A DNA stretch of 64,000 bases, from the NCBI GenBank assembly GCA_035502995.1, contig DATJTW010000064.1, positions 1-64,000 on the forward strand. Direction: 5' to 3'. A model generated the notes under the pieces. That model was not told where the DNA came from and made no database searches. It worked only from the letters and a program-made list of their open reading frames with translations. The DNA is from CADEED01 sp035502995 (GTDB taxonomy: Bacteria > Pseudomonadota > Gammaproteobacteria > Steroidobacterales > Steroidobacteraceae). The position numbers and the translations under genes are program-made. Positions within the stretch are counted from its first letter, which is position 1. Each line of letters starts with the position of its first letter. This document shows, piece after piece, positions 1-7,053 of the stretch.

Positions 1-1517
1 GCCGCGACGCGAATGCGCGCGAGCAGGGCTGCACGCCGGTGAACGTGTTCGGCGTCAACACGATGTCGCCGGGCGCGATCAACTACATCCAGGCGCCGGG
101 ATCGCTCGCGACGTTCACGTCGCAGCGCGTGCTGGGCGTCAACGTGTCGGGCGAGGTGTTCGACCTGCCGGCCGGACCGCTGGGCATCGCGGTCGGCGGC
201 GAGTACCGCGAAGAGTTCAGCAGCAGCGAGTTCGATCCGCTGACGCAGGCCGGTCTGAACGCCGGCAACGCGATCCCGCCGACGCGCGGTCAGTTCGACG
301 TGCGCGAGGCGTACCTCGAAGCCTCGGTGCCGCTGCTCAAGGAGCTGCCGGCCGTCGACCAGCTGACGCTGCGCGGCGCCGTGCGCTTCTCCGACTACTC
401 GACGGTGGGCAATACGTTGAGCTGGAACGGGGGCGTCGAGTGGTCGCCGATCCCGTCGTTGCGGTTCCGCGCGATCAAGGCGCTGTCGACGCGCGCGCCG
501 AACATCAACGAGCTGTACTCGCCGCCGAGCCAGACGTTCCCGACCGGCATCCAGGATCCTTGCGTCGGCGTCACGGCGACGTCAGCCGGCGCGGTCTCCG
601 ATGCGTGCCGCGCGGCGCCCGGCGTCAACGCGAACATCGCGAGCAACGGGGAGTTCACGCTGAACCAGGCGGACTTCCAGGGCATCTCGGGATTCGACCG
701 CGGTAACCCGGATCTGCAGGAAGAGAAGGGCAACTCGTGGACCATCGGCGCGGTCATCCAGCCCGAAGGCATCCCGGTACTCGACAACTTCGACTTCACG
801 ATCGACTACTACCGCATCGACATCGCGGACGCGATCGTGCAGACGGACCGCAACTTCATCCTCAGCCAGTGCTACGGCGGCGGCAATCCGGCGTTCTGCA
901 ACTTCATCACGCGTCGTCCGGCGCAGGTCGGCGCGAACAGCGCCGGCTCGATCGACCAGCTCGATGCGGGCGTGACGAACAGCGGCGGTGAATTCGCCGA
1001 GGGCGTGGACCTGACGGTGCAGTACTCGCAGGAGGTCGGCCCGGGCCGCCTGAATGCGCGGCTCGCCTACACGCACCTGCTGGATCACTACCAGATCCCG
1101 CTGCCGGGTGAGGACAAGGACTATCTCGCGGGCGAGGTGGGCGATTCGAAGGATCGCGCGTATCTCACGTTGAACTACGAGATGGGCAAGTTCGCCGCGA
1201 CGCTGCAGACGACCTGGTTGTCGGCCGCGGATCTCGACGACCAGTTCCTCGCGGCGTTCGAGGATCCGGAGAATCCCGGCCAGGGACTGCCGCGCGGCTG
1301 GGCGGGCGTGAGTGCGACGACGTATCTCGATCTGCAGGTGTCGTTCTCGCCGATGGAGAACTACGAAGCATTCGTCGGCGTGAACAACCTGCTCGACGAG
1401 GAGCCGCCGCTGCTGATCACCGGCCTGCCCGGCGACGTGACGGGCGCGGAGACGGATGCGGGCACGTATGACGCGATCGGTCGGCGCTTCTACGCCGGTG
1501 TGCGCGTGAAGTTCTGA
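1..1517 (+). CDS. TonB-dependent receptor, C-terminal part (5' end outside window)
   Basis: The open frame enters from before base 1 (reading frame starts at base 3), so only about the last 505 residues of an outer-membrane receptor are seen. They read as the plug/barrel end of a TonB-dependent transporter: alternating beta-strand segments, the barrel signature around SLRFRAIKALSTRAPNINEL, the late motif FVGVNNLLDEEPP, and a terminal Phe (VRVKF) as expected for insertion by the BAM complex. The neighbouring complete receptor at 2357 has the same signatures (YQHAVRAPNVGEL, LRVGANNLLDKSPP), so the two are paralogues. The substrate cannot be told from sequence. A strong terminator follows. Confidence 0.93.
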   Translation, partial: RDANAREQGCTPVNVFGVNTMSPGAINYIQAPGSLATFTSQRVLGVNVSGEVFDLPAGPLGIAVGGEYREEFSSSEFDPLTQAGLNAGNAIPPTRGQFDVREAYLEASVPLLKELPAVDQLTLRGAVRFSDYSTVGNTLSWNGGVEWSPIPSLRFRAIKALSTRAPNINELYSPPSQTFPTGIQDPCVGVTATSAGAVSDACRAAPGVNANIASNGEFTLNQADFQGISGFDRGNPDLQEEKGNSWTIGAVIQPEGIPVLDNFDFTIDYYRIDIADAIVQTDRNFILSQCYGGGNPAFCNFITRRPAQVGANSAGSIDQLDAGVTNSGGEFAEGVDLTVQYSQEVGPGRLNARLAYTHLLDHYQIPLPGEDKDYLAGEVGDSKDRAYLTLNYEMGKFAATLQTTWLSAADLDDQFLAAFEDPENPGQGLPRGWAGVSATTYLDLQVSFSPMENYEAFVGVNNLLDEEPPLLITGLPGDVTGAETDAGTYDAIGRRFYAGVRVKF

Positions 1518-1539
1518 TCCGGAGAGATGGGCGAATGAG

Positions 1540-1572
1540 GAGGGCGATCCGCGAGGGTCGCCCTCTTTTTTT
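1540..1572 (+). terminator. Rho-independent terminator after the first receptor
   Basis: An 8-bp perfect stem (GAGGGCGA at 1540-1547 with TCGCCCTC at 1558-1565) and a 10-nt loop are followed by seven T. It lies 22 nt after the receptor stop and before the convergent gene at 1616. Confidence 0.9.
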
Positions 1573-1615
1573 GTGGAGGGTTCGCCCGCGCCGGGTGCCC
1601 GATGTCGGACGCGAT

Positions 1616-2038
1616 TCAGCGCACGCGTTTCACGCGCGTCGCGATGCCGTCGCGCGTCACGAGCAGGAACGAGCCGAGCAGCGCGCGCTTGATCGTCACC
1701 GTGTCGCCGGCGGCGACGACGGCCTGGCTCTGGAGCTCGGACTGCGACCAGACCTGGCCATTGTCGAGCGTCGCGACGAATCGCCCGTCCTTGCGCCGTT
1801 CCACCTGGCTGACCGCAGCGCTGACGCTCGCGACGGCGTCCTTGGGCGGCGGCGGTTTCACTTTTCCGAATTCCTTTTCGCGATCCGACGACGTGGCATT
1901 CGTCGGTGGCGGGAAGGCCGCGTCGTAGCAGGCGAGCCTGGCCTCGCGATCGCCGAGAGACGCACACGGATGTGTAATCCGGACATCCGCGGCGGCCGCG
2001 ACGCCCGTTCCCATCAATAAGAGTAAGAAGAGTCGCAT
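1616..2038 (-). CDS. Small secreted protein with RLACYD motif (VasI-like N-terminal pattern)
   Basis: The gene encodes 140 residues. The start at 2038 gives a clean signal peptide (MRLFLLLLMGTGVAAAA); the 25 residues upstream in frame look non-coding. After the signal come a Cys and the motif EARLACYD, then a low-complexity Pro/Lys linker and a C-terminal half (NGQVWSQSE, VTIKRALLGSFLLV, RVKRVR) predicted to be beta-rich. The CxxL..RLACYD pattern resembles the N-terminus of small T6SS-associated VasI-like proteins, but no T6SS genes are near. It is a clear paralogue of the protein at 6571-7053 (NGQIWRQQD, VTIVRAAMGTFKL, RFKRVR). Function unknown; periplasmic location inferred. Confidence 0.75.
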   Translation of the reverse strand: MRLFLLLLMGTGVAAAADVRITHPCASLGDREARLACYDAAFPPPTNATSSDREKEFGKVKPPPPKDAVASVSAAVSQVERRKDGRFVATLDNGQVWSQSELQSQAVVAAGDTVTIKRALLGSFLLVTRDGIATRVKRVR

Positions 2039-2235
2039 CGTTTGCCTCGAAACAGGGCGTGATGTGGTCTTGCTACAACGTTCTGGGGCCCCGCGATGGG
2101 GCGGAAAATCCAAGTCATTGAATCGGCGAACAAACTAATCGAAATGTAGGCCCGAATCGACTCGTCGCATTCTCGGTTGTTTGTTGCGTAGACGCTGTAG
2201 TAGGCTTCGCCGCACTGCAGGGGTCGAAAGCCGGG

Positions 2236-2346
2236 ATGAAGCGTAAGTCATATACGCAGGCTGTGTTGGTTCTCAGCCTCGTGATGACTTATCCAAGCGC
2301 TTCCTCCCGTACGTCGGTTCCTGCTACCAGATTCATAAACCTATAA
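2236..2346 (+). CDS. Possible 36-residue leader ORF upstream of the receptor
   Basis: An ATG at 2236 opens 36 codons ending at TAA 2344-2346, ten bases before the receptor ATG. The product would have a basic start (MKRKSYTQ) and a short hydrophobic stretch (AVLVLSLVM). Codon use is not GC3-rich like the surrounding genes and the ribosome site is poor, so it may be untranslated. It is listed because its stop abuts the receptor's Shine-Dalgarno sequence and its body carries the complementary segments described for the leader. Confidence 0.2.
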   Translation: MKRKSYTQAVLVLSLVMTYPSASSRTSVPATRFINL

Positions 2347-2358
2347 GGGATAAGTCAT
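2244..2358 (+). promoter_or_regulatory. Receptor mRNA leader with mutually exclusive pairings over the start codon
   Basis: The 318 bases between the divergent starts at 2038 and 2357 hold no convincing gene. GGATAAGTCAT at 2348-2358 covers the end of the Shine-Dalgarno sequence (AAGGGA at 2345-2350) and the first two bases of the ATG. Its exact reverse complement ATGACTTATCC lies at 2284-2294 (11 bp). The same segment can instead pair with TAAGTCAT at 2244-2251 (8 bp plus a G-U pair). One fold hides the start and the other frees it. The pairing is read from sequence; a regulatory role is inference. Confidence 0.4.
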
Positions 2359-5300
2359 GGCTAAACACCTATCAGTGCGGCAGGCCGTTCGACTTGCATT
2401 GTTCACCTCCGCGATTCCGGTGGCGCTCGTCGCGCCGGCCGTCGCGCAGGAACAGGATGCAAGCAACTCCATCGATGAAGTCGTCGTCACCGGTTCGCGC
2501 ATCGTCTCGCCGAACCTGCAGAGCATCAGCCCGATCACCGCGATCGGCGCCGAAGAGCTCAACATCGCGGGCAAGTCCCGCATCGAAGACGTCCTCAACC
2601 AGCTCCCGCAGGCGTTTGCCGCGCAGGGCTCGAATCTTTCCAACGCTTCCGACGGTACCGCGACGGTCGACCTGCGCGGCCTCGGTGCGCGTCGCACGCT
2701 CGTCCTCGTGAACGGCCGGCGCCTGATGCCCGGCGACCCGAGCGGCGGCAGCGCGGCCGACTTGAACCAGATCCCGCTGTCCCTCGTGAAGCGCGTCGAC
2801 GTGCTCACGGGCGGCGCCTCGTCGGTGTACGGCGCGGACGCCGTCGCCGGCGTCGTGAACTTCGTGATGGACACGGAGTTCGAGGGCGTGCGCATCGACT
2901 CTAACTACTCGTTCTACAACCACAAGAACGACAGCGATCGCACCCAGCAGCTGAACGAAGACCGCAACTTCCCGCTGCCGGACAGCACCTCGAACGTCGG
3001 CTACGGCAAGGACTTCTCCATCGCCGTCGGCATCGGCGGCGCCGAAGGCCGTGGCCACGCGACCTTCTACGCGGGCTACCGCGAAGTGAAGCCGGTGCTG
3101 CAGTCCGAGTTCGACTACAGCTCGTGTACGCTGAACCTGGCGGCCGCGGGCACCGACTACGCTTGCGGTGGCTCGGGCACCTCGGGCGCCGGCCAGTTCC
3201 TCATCATCAACCCGGCCACGCAGCTCCCGCAGGGCGGCCGTACGATCAACGCGGACGGCACGATGCGCGCCTTCACCGCGGCCGATCAGTACAACTTCGG
3301 TCCGGTGAACTACTTCCAGCGTCCCGACGAGCGTTACACCGCCGGCGCCTTCGCGAACTTCAAGCTCAGCGAAAAGGCCGAGGTGTATGGCGAGTTGATG
3401 TTCATGGATGACCGTTCCACGGCCCAGATCGCTCCCTCGGGCGCGTTCCTCGGCGCGGTGACGTTCTCGCTGAACTGCAACAACCCGCTGTGGACCGCGG
3501 ACGAGCGTCAGCAGTTCTGCGGCCAGTTCGGCCTCGGTGACGACGACTTCACGGACGTCCTCATCGGTCGTCGCAACGTGGAAGGCGGCGGTCGCCAGGA
3601 CGACATCGGTCACTCGTCGTATCGCGTCGTCACGGGCGTCCGTGGCGAGCTCAACGACTTCCTGAGCTATGACGGCTACCTGCTGCACGGCGAGACGAAG
3701 CGCAACAGCACGTACAACAACGACTTCTCGAGCCGCCGCACGGCGCTCGCGTTGAATGCCGGTCTCGACGACGACGGCGTCGCGCAGTGCTTGGTCAACG
3801 TCGACGCCGATCCGGCGAACGATGACGCGAACTGCGTGCCGTGGAACATCTGGGTCCCGGGCAACGTGAATCCGGCCGCCCTCGGCTACCTGCAGACCCC
3901 CGGCTTCCAGCGCGCGACCGCGCGCACGGAAATCGTGCACTTCGACATGACGGCCGACCTGACGAGCTTCGTCAAGCTGCCGTCGACGGAGACGGGCCTG
4001 GCGTTCAACGTCGGTGCCGAATACCGCGACGAGAAGACGAACTTCACGGTTGACGAAGCCTTCCGCACCGGCGACCTGTCCGGCCAGGGTGGCGCGACGC
4101 TGCCGGTGTTCGGCCGCTTCGACGTCAAGGAAATCTTCGCCGAAGGCCGCCTGCCGCTCGTCGAGGGCAAGACCGGCGCGAAGGCGCTGTCGGTCGAAGT
4201 GGGCTACCGCTTCTCGGACTACAGCACGGGCTTCAGCACGGACACGTACAAGGCCGGCCTCGACTGGGCGCCGATCGACATGCTGCGTTTCCGCGCGAGC
4301 TACCAGCACGCGGTGCGTGCGCCGAACGTCGGCGAGTTGTACTCGACGGCGTCCGTCGCGCTCGACGGCGCGTCGGATCCCTGCGCGGGCATCCTGGGCA
4401 ACCTGAACGCCATGGGCGCCCTCGACACCACCGACGATCCGGAAGCCACGCTGGCCGAGTGTCAGCTCACGGGCATGACGGCGGCGCAGTACGGCAACGT
4501 TCCGCAGAACCCGGCTGGCCAGTACAACGGCTTCCTGGGTGGCAACCCGGACCTGCAGCCCGAAGCGTCGGACACCTATTCGTACGGCCTCGTGTTCCGT
4601 CCGGACATCGGTGACCTGAGCGTCGCGATCGACTACTTCGACATCCAGGTCGACAAGACGATCAGCAGCACGGCCGGTGGCAACGCCGACACGTTCATCA
4701 ACAACTGCATCGCGACGGCCCTGCCGGAGTTCTGCGACAAGGTGCATCGTGACTCGTTCGGCTCCCTGTGGCTGAGCGCGACGGATGCGTACGTCGTCGA
4801 CACCGCCCTGAACCTGGGCACGCTGAAGACGACCGGCGTCGACCTGCAGGCCAGCTACACGTTGAACCTCGGCGAGCATCGCCTGGGCTTCAACCTGGTC
4901 GGCACGAAGCTGTTCGAACTGAGCAACGCGCCGCTGCCGGGCTTCCCGTCGTATGACTGCACGGGCTTCTACGGCAACACCTGCGGCGTGCCGGCTCCGA
5001 CCTGGCGCCATTCGCTGCGCACGAACTGGCGCACGCCGTGGAACGGCCTCGACGTGGCGGCCACGTGGCGCTACTACGGCAAGTCGAAGACGGAGCGTCT
5101 CAGTGGCAACGACCAGCTCGCGGGCCCGGTCAACGTCAATGGCATCTCCAACGGCGTGCCGGCGTACAGCTACATCGACCTCACGGCCAGCATGACCTTC
5201 GCCGAGAAGTTCACGCTGCGTGTCGGTGCGAACAACCTGCTGGACAAGTCGCCCCCGCTCATCCCGAGCGGCGGTGTGACGGACTGCCCGGCCGGTCCTT

Positions 5301-5377
5301 GCAACGGCAACACCTGGGCGCAGGTGTACGACGCCCTGGGTCGCCAGGTGTTCGCGTCGGTGACGATCGACTTCTGA
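2357..5377 (+). CDS. TonB-dependent receptor, complete
   Basis: This 1006-residue outer-membrane receptor imports an unidentified ligand with energy from TonB-ExbBD. It has a signal peptide (about residues 1-31, ending VAPAVAQ), a TonB box (DEVVVTG, residues 40-46), a plug domain (about 50-165: ITAIGAEELN, IEDVLNQLPQ, VDLRGLGARRTLVLVNGRR, SSVYGADAVAGVVNFV), and a long beta-barrel ending in Phe. The family matches the large receptors of Xanthomonadales and Caulobacterales that often sit with oxygenases, tryptophan halogenases or SapC-like proteins; here a 2OG-Fe(II) oxygenase follows. The ATG has a good ribosome site seven bases upstream. The leader may fold over this start. Confidence 0.96.
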   Translation: MAKHLSVRQAVRLALFTSAIPVALVAPAVAQEQDASNSIDEVVVTGSRIVSPNLQSISPITAIGAEELNIAGKSRIEDVLNQLPQAFAAQGSNLSNASDGTATVDLRGLGARRTLVLVNGRRLMPGDPSGGSAADLNQIPLSLVKRVDVLTGGASSVYGADAVAGVVNFVMDTEFEGVRIDSNYSFYNHKNDSDRTQQLNEDRNFPLPDSTSNVGYGKDFSIAVGIGGAEGRGHATFYAGYREVKPVLQSEFDYSSCTLNLAAAGTDYACGGSGTSGAGQFLIINPATQLPQGGRTINADGTMRAFTAADQYNFGPVNYFQRPDERYTAGAFANFKLSEKAEVYGELMFMDDRSTAQIAPSGAFLGAVTFSLNCNNPLWTADERQQFCGQFGLGDDDFTDVLIGRRNVEGGGRQDDIGHSSYRVVTGVRGELNDFLSYDGYLLHGETKRNSTYNNDFSSRRTALALNAGLDDDGVAQCLVNVDADPANDDANCVPWNIWVPGNVNPAALGYLQTPGFQRATARTEIVHFDMTADLTSFVKLPSTETGLAFNVGAEYRDEKTNFTVDEAFRTGDLSGQGGATLPVFGRFDVKEIFAEGRLPLVEGKTGAKALSVEVGYRFSDYSTGFSTDTYKAGLDWAPIDMLRFRASYQHAVRAPNVGELYSTASVALDGASDPCAGILGNLNAMGALDTTDDPEATLAECQLTGMTAAQYGNVPQNPAGQYNGFLGGNPDLQPEASDTYSYGLVFRPDIGDLSVAIDYFDIQVDKTISSTAGGNADTFINNCIATALPEFCDKVHRDSFGSLWLSATDAYVVDTALNLGTLKTTGVDLQASYTLNLGEHRLGFNLVGTKLFELSNAPLPGFPSYDCTGFYGNTCGVPAPTWRHSLRTNWRTPWNGLDVAATWRYYGKSKTERLSGNDQLAGPVNVNGISNGVPAYSYIDLTASMTFAEKFTLRVGANNLLDKSPPLIPSGGVTDCPAGPCNGNTWAQVYDALGRQVFASVTIDF

Positions 5378-5403
5378 TCGAAAGATTGGTTGTTTGACGA
5401 TGG

Positions 5404-5437
5404 AACGGCGGGCCTCGTGCCCGCCGTTCTTTTTTTT
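5404..5437 (+). terminator. Rho-independent terminator after the second receptor
   Basis: A 9-bp perfect stem (AACGGCGGG 5404-5412, CCCGCCGTT 5420-5428) with a 7-nt loop is followed by C and eight T. It separates the receptor from the oxygenase and rules out upstream in-frame starts for that gene. Confidence 0.93.
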
Positions 5438-5459
5438 GAGATATCGTCGCGACTGCAGG

Positions 5460-6128
5460 ATGGTCCAGGTTCAGCCTTTCTTCGCGGTGCCCTTCGGCTT
5501 CGCGCAATTGGAGAATTGCGCGGCGCTGAATGCCGACCTGCGCGCGTTGTTCCTGCAACGGGAAGCGGAGGGCGCGAAATACGCCAACCCGCGGCCGCTC
5601 ACGCAACGCAACGGTCAGGTGTTCGAGAGTGAATTCCAGTTGTTCCGTGCAACGGATCCGGCCGTACAGCAGCTCAAGCAGTTCTGCTGGAGCAGCCTGC
5701 TGGGTTTGATCGCGGAGCTGAACAAGTACGACCCGGCGATGATGCGTCGGCTGCTGATCTACTCCGACTCGTGGTTCCACGTGACCCGTCGCAACGGGTT
5801 CTTCGGGCTGCACAACCACCCGAATGCGAGCTGGTCGGGGGTGTATTGCGTGAGCCCGGGCGCGCACGACGCCGACAAGCCCGACAGCGGTCTACTGAGC
5901 TTCCTGAATCCGGCGACGCTGGGCGCGATGCATACCGATGCGGCGAACGCCAACCTGCGTGGTTCGTTCGGCACGGGAATCCGTCACGTGAGGTTCGAGC
6001 CCGGACAGCTCGTGCTGTTTCCGTCGTGGGTGCTCCATGACGTGAAGCCGTTCGAAGGCGACGGTGAACGGATCACCGTGGCTTTCAACTGCTGGTTCAG
6101 CCTGCAGGGAGATTCCGCGCCAGGCTGA
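5460..6128 (+). CDS. Putative 2OG-Fe(II) oxygenase (TIGR02466-like)
   Basis: The gene encodes 222 residues. Family members are non-haem iron enzymes that oxidise a substrate using 2-oxoglutarate and O2. The pattern LHNHPNASWSGVYCV (H118, H120) is typical of the TIGR02466/2OG-FeII_Oxy_5 group; a second His is in FPSWVLHDV (H193), followed by ERITVAFNCWF, whose Arg probably binds 2-oxoglutarate. The ATG at 5460 is chosen because the longer frame back to 5394 begins ahead of the terminator hairpin. The substrate is unknown. Position right after a TonB receptor suggests it acts on an imported compound or modifies an envelope protein; this is inference. Confidence 0.85.
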   Translation: MVQVQPFFAVPFGFAQLENCAALNADLRALFLQREAEGAKYANPRPLTQRNGQVFESEFQLFRATDPAVQQLKQFCWSSLLGLIAELNKYDPAMMRRLLIYSDSWFHVTRRNGFFGLHNHPNASWSGVYCVSPGAHDADKPDSGLLSFLNPATLGAMHTDAANANLRGSFGTGIRHVRFEPGQLVLFPSWVLHDVKPFEGDGERITVAFNCWFSLQGDSAPG

Positions 6129-6133
6129 AGAGG

Positions 6134-6157
6134 TGGACGCCCCGGTCGGGGCGCCCA
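6134..6157 (+). terminator. GC-rich hairpin between convergent genes
   Basis: CGCCCC (6138-6143) pairs with GGGGCG (6148-6153) around a GGTC loop, with three further outer pairs beyond one mismatch. It lies in the 38-bp gap between the convergent ends at 6128 and 6167. There is no T run, so intrinsic termination is uncertain. Confidence 0.4.
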
Positions 6158-6166
6158 CTCGTCTGA

Positions 6167-6565
6167 TCAACCGCCGGTGCAACCGCCGGTCTGCACGCAA
6201 CCGCCGGTCGAATTGCGCATCTTGCGACGCAGCTCTTCGGTGTTCTCGACCTGGTTGCGCAGCTGGATCTCGGTCAGGCACTGCATCGACGGGATGGTGG
6301 TGCCGATGACCTTCTCGCGCTTGCAGTACAAGGTCTTGCCGTCCTTCTCGACCTTCTTGTAGCTGCGGGCGGCATCCTGGAATTTCTTCTCCATGTTCGA
6401 TGCCGCGTCGGCTTCCGTGGCGGCCGCTGCGGCCGGAGCCGGCACGGATGCCGTGGCAGCGGGCGCGGGCGACGAGGCCGGCTGCGAGGCGCAGCCCGTG
6501 GCGAGCACGGCGGCCGTGGCGAGTCCCAGGGTGATGACGATGTTTCTGAAATCCATGATTCTCAT
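6167..6565 (-). CDS. Small lipoprotein with Cys/Gly-rich tail
   Basis: The gene encodes 132 residues from 6565, or 129 from the ATG at 6556, which is better spaced from the GAGAGG sequence. A lipobox (LATGC) ends a hydrophobic signal, so the product is probably a lipoprotein. A Pro/Ala-rich spacer follows, then a charged helix-rich body (EKKFQDAARSYKKVEKDGKTLYCKREKVIG) and a conserved-looking QCLTEIQLRNQVE. The C-terminus, CVQTGGCTGG, comes from triplicated DNA. It is the last gene of the leftward set starting with ompA, five bases after the gene at 6571. Function unknown. Confidence 0.75.
   Translation of the reverse strand: MRIMDFRNIVITLGLATAAVLATGCASQPASSPAPAATASVPAPAAAAATEADAASNMEKKFQDAARSYKKVEKDGKTLYCKREKVIGTTIPSMQCLTEIQLRNQVENTEELRRKMRNSTGGCVQTGGCTGG
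6168..6208. repeat. Three copies of an 11-bp repeat in the lipoprotein C-terminus
   Basis: CAACCGCCGGT occurs at 6168-6178, 6180-6190 and 6198-6208. Read leftward the copies encode Thr-Gly-Gly units and the first overlaps the stop codon. Spacings of 12 and 18 keep the reading frame, so copy number could vary without a frameshift. Confidence 0.8.
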
Positions 6566-6570
6566 ACCTC

Positions 6571-7053
6571 TCAGCGCACGCGTTTGAAGCGCGCAAATCT
6601 TCCGGTCTTGTCGGTCAGCTTGAACGTGCCCATCGCCGCGCGGACGATCGTGACCTTGTCACCGACGGCGATCGCGGGGCGGACATCCGCGTCCTGCTGA
6701 CGCCAGATCTGCCCGTTGTCCAATTCGAGCTGGATCATCCCATCGTCCAGCCGGCGCAGGGAAGTGACGGATCCGCTGATTTGCCTCAGTTCTTCTCGCT
6801 TGACCTCGACGGCCTGGCCCTTGGGCGTGGACAGGTCGGTGTTGGCACCAAACATATTCTCGGCGGTGGGCGCCGCTTGGGCGGCATCCCCGGAGCGGAT
6901 CACCGCGACGGCGCGGTCGTAACAGGCCAGCCGCTCGGCATCGCGCTTCAGCGCGGCGCAGGCCTCGATGGGCGCGGGCAGCACGTCGGCCGCCGACGCC
7001 AGAGACGTCAGGCCTGACAAGGCGGCAATGCCCAGGATCAATCGAATGTTCAT
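6571..7053 (-). CDS. Small secreted protein with RLACYD motif, paralogue of 1616-2038
   Basis: The gene encodes 160 residues with a signal peptide (MNIRLILGIAALSGLTSLASA). ACAALKRDAERLACYDRAV matches the Cys-x-x-Leu/RLACYD pattern of its paralogue; the C-terminal half carries LELDNGQIWRQQD, VTIVRAAMGTFKL and the ending RFKRVR. The ATG overlaps the stop of the upstream hydroxylase gene as ATGA, so translation is probably coupled. Periplasmic location is inferred; function is unknown. Two copies flanking one receptor/oxygenase segment suggest an old duplication. Confidence 0.8.
   Translation of the reverse strand: MNIRLILGIAALSGLTSLASAADVLPAPIEACAALKRDAERLACYDRAVAVIRSGDAAQAAPTAENMFGANTDLSTPKGQAVEVKREELRQISGSVTSLRRLDDGMIQLELDNGQIWRQQDADVRPAIAVGDKVTIVRAAMGTFKLTDKTGRFARFKRVR

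Noticed and set aside
582..1967. Long minus-strand open frame across the first receptor
   Set aside because: Arg-rich composition and full overlap with a clear receptor gene; typical shadow frame in GC-rich DNA.
2372..5011. 879-codon minus-strand open frame opposite the complete receptor
   Set aside because: Low-complexity Ala/Arg/Val text with no motif; the plus strand has the signal peptide, TonB box and barrel.
1616..7053. A type VI secretion locus, from the VasI-like motif in two proteins
   Set aside because: No other T6SS component is present; the match is limited to a short N-terminal pattern.
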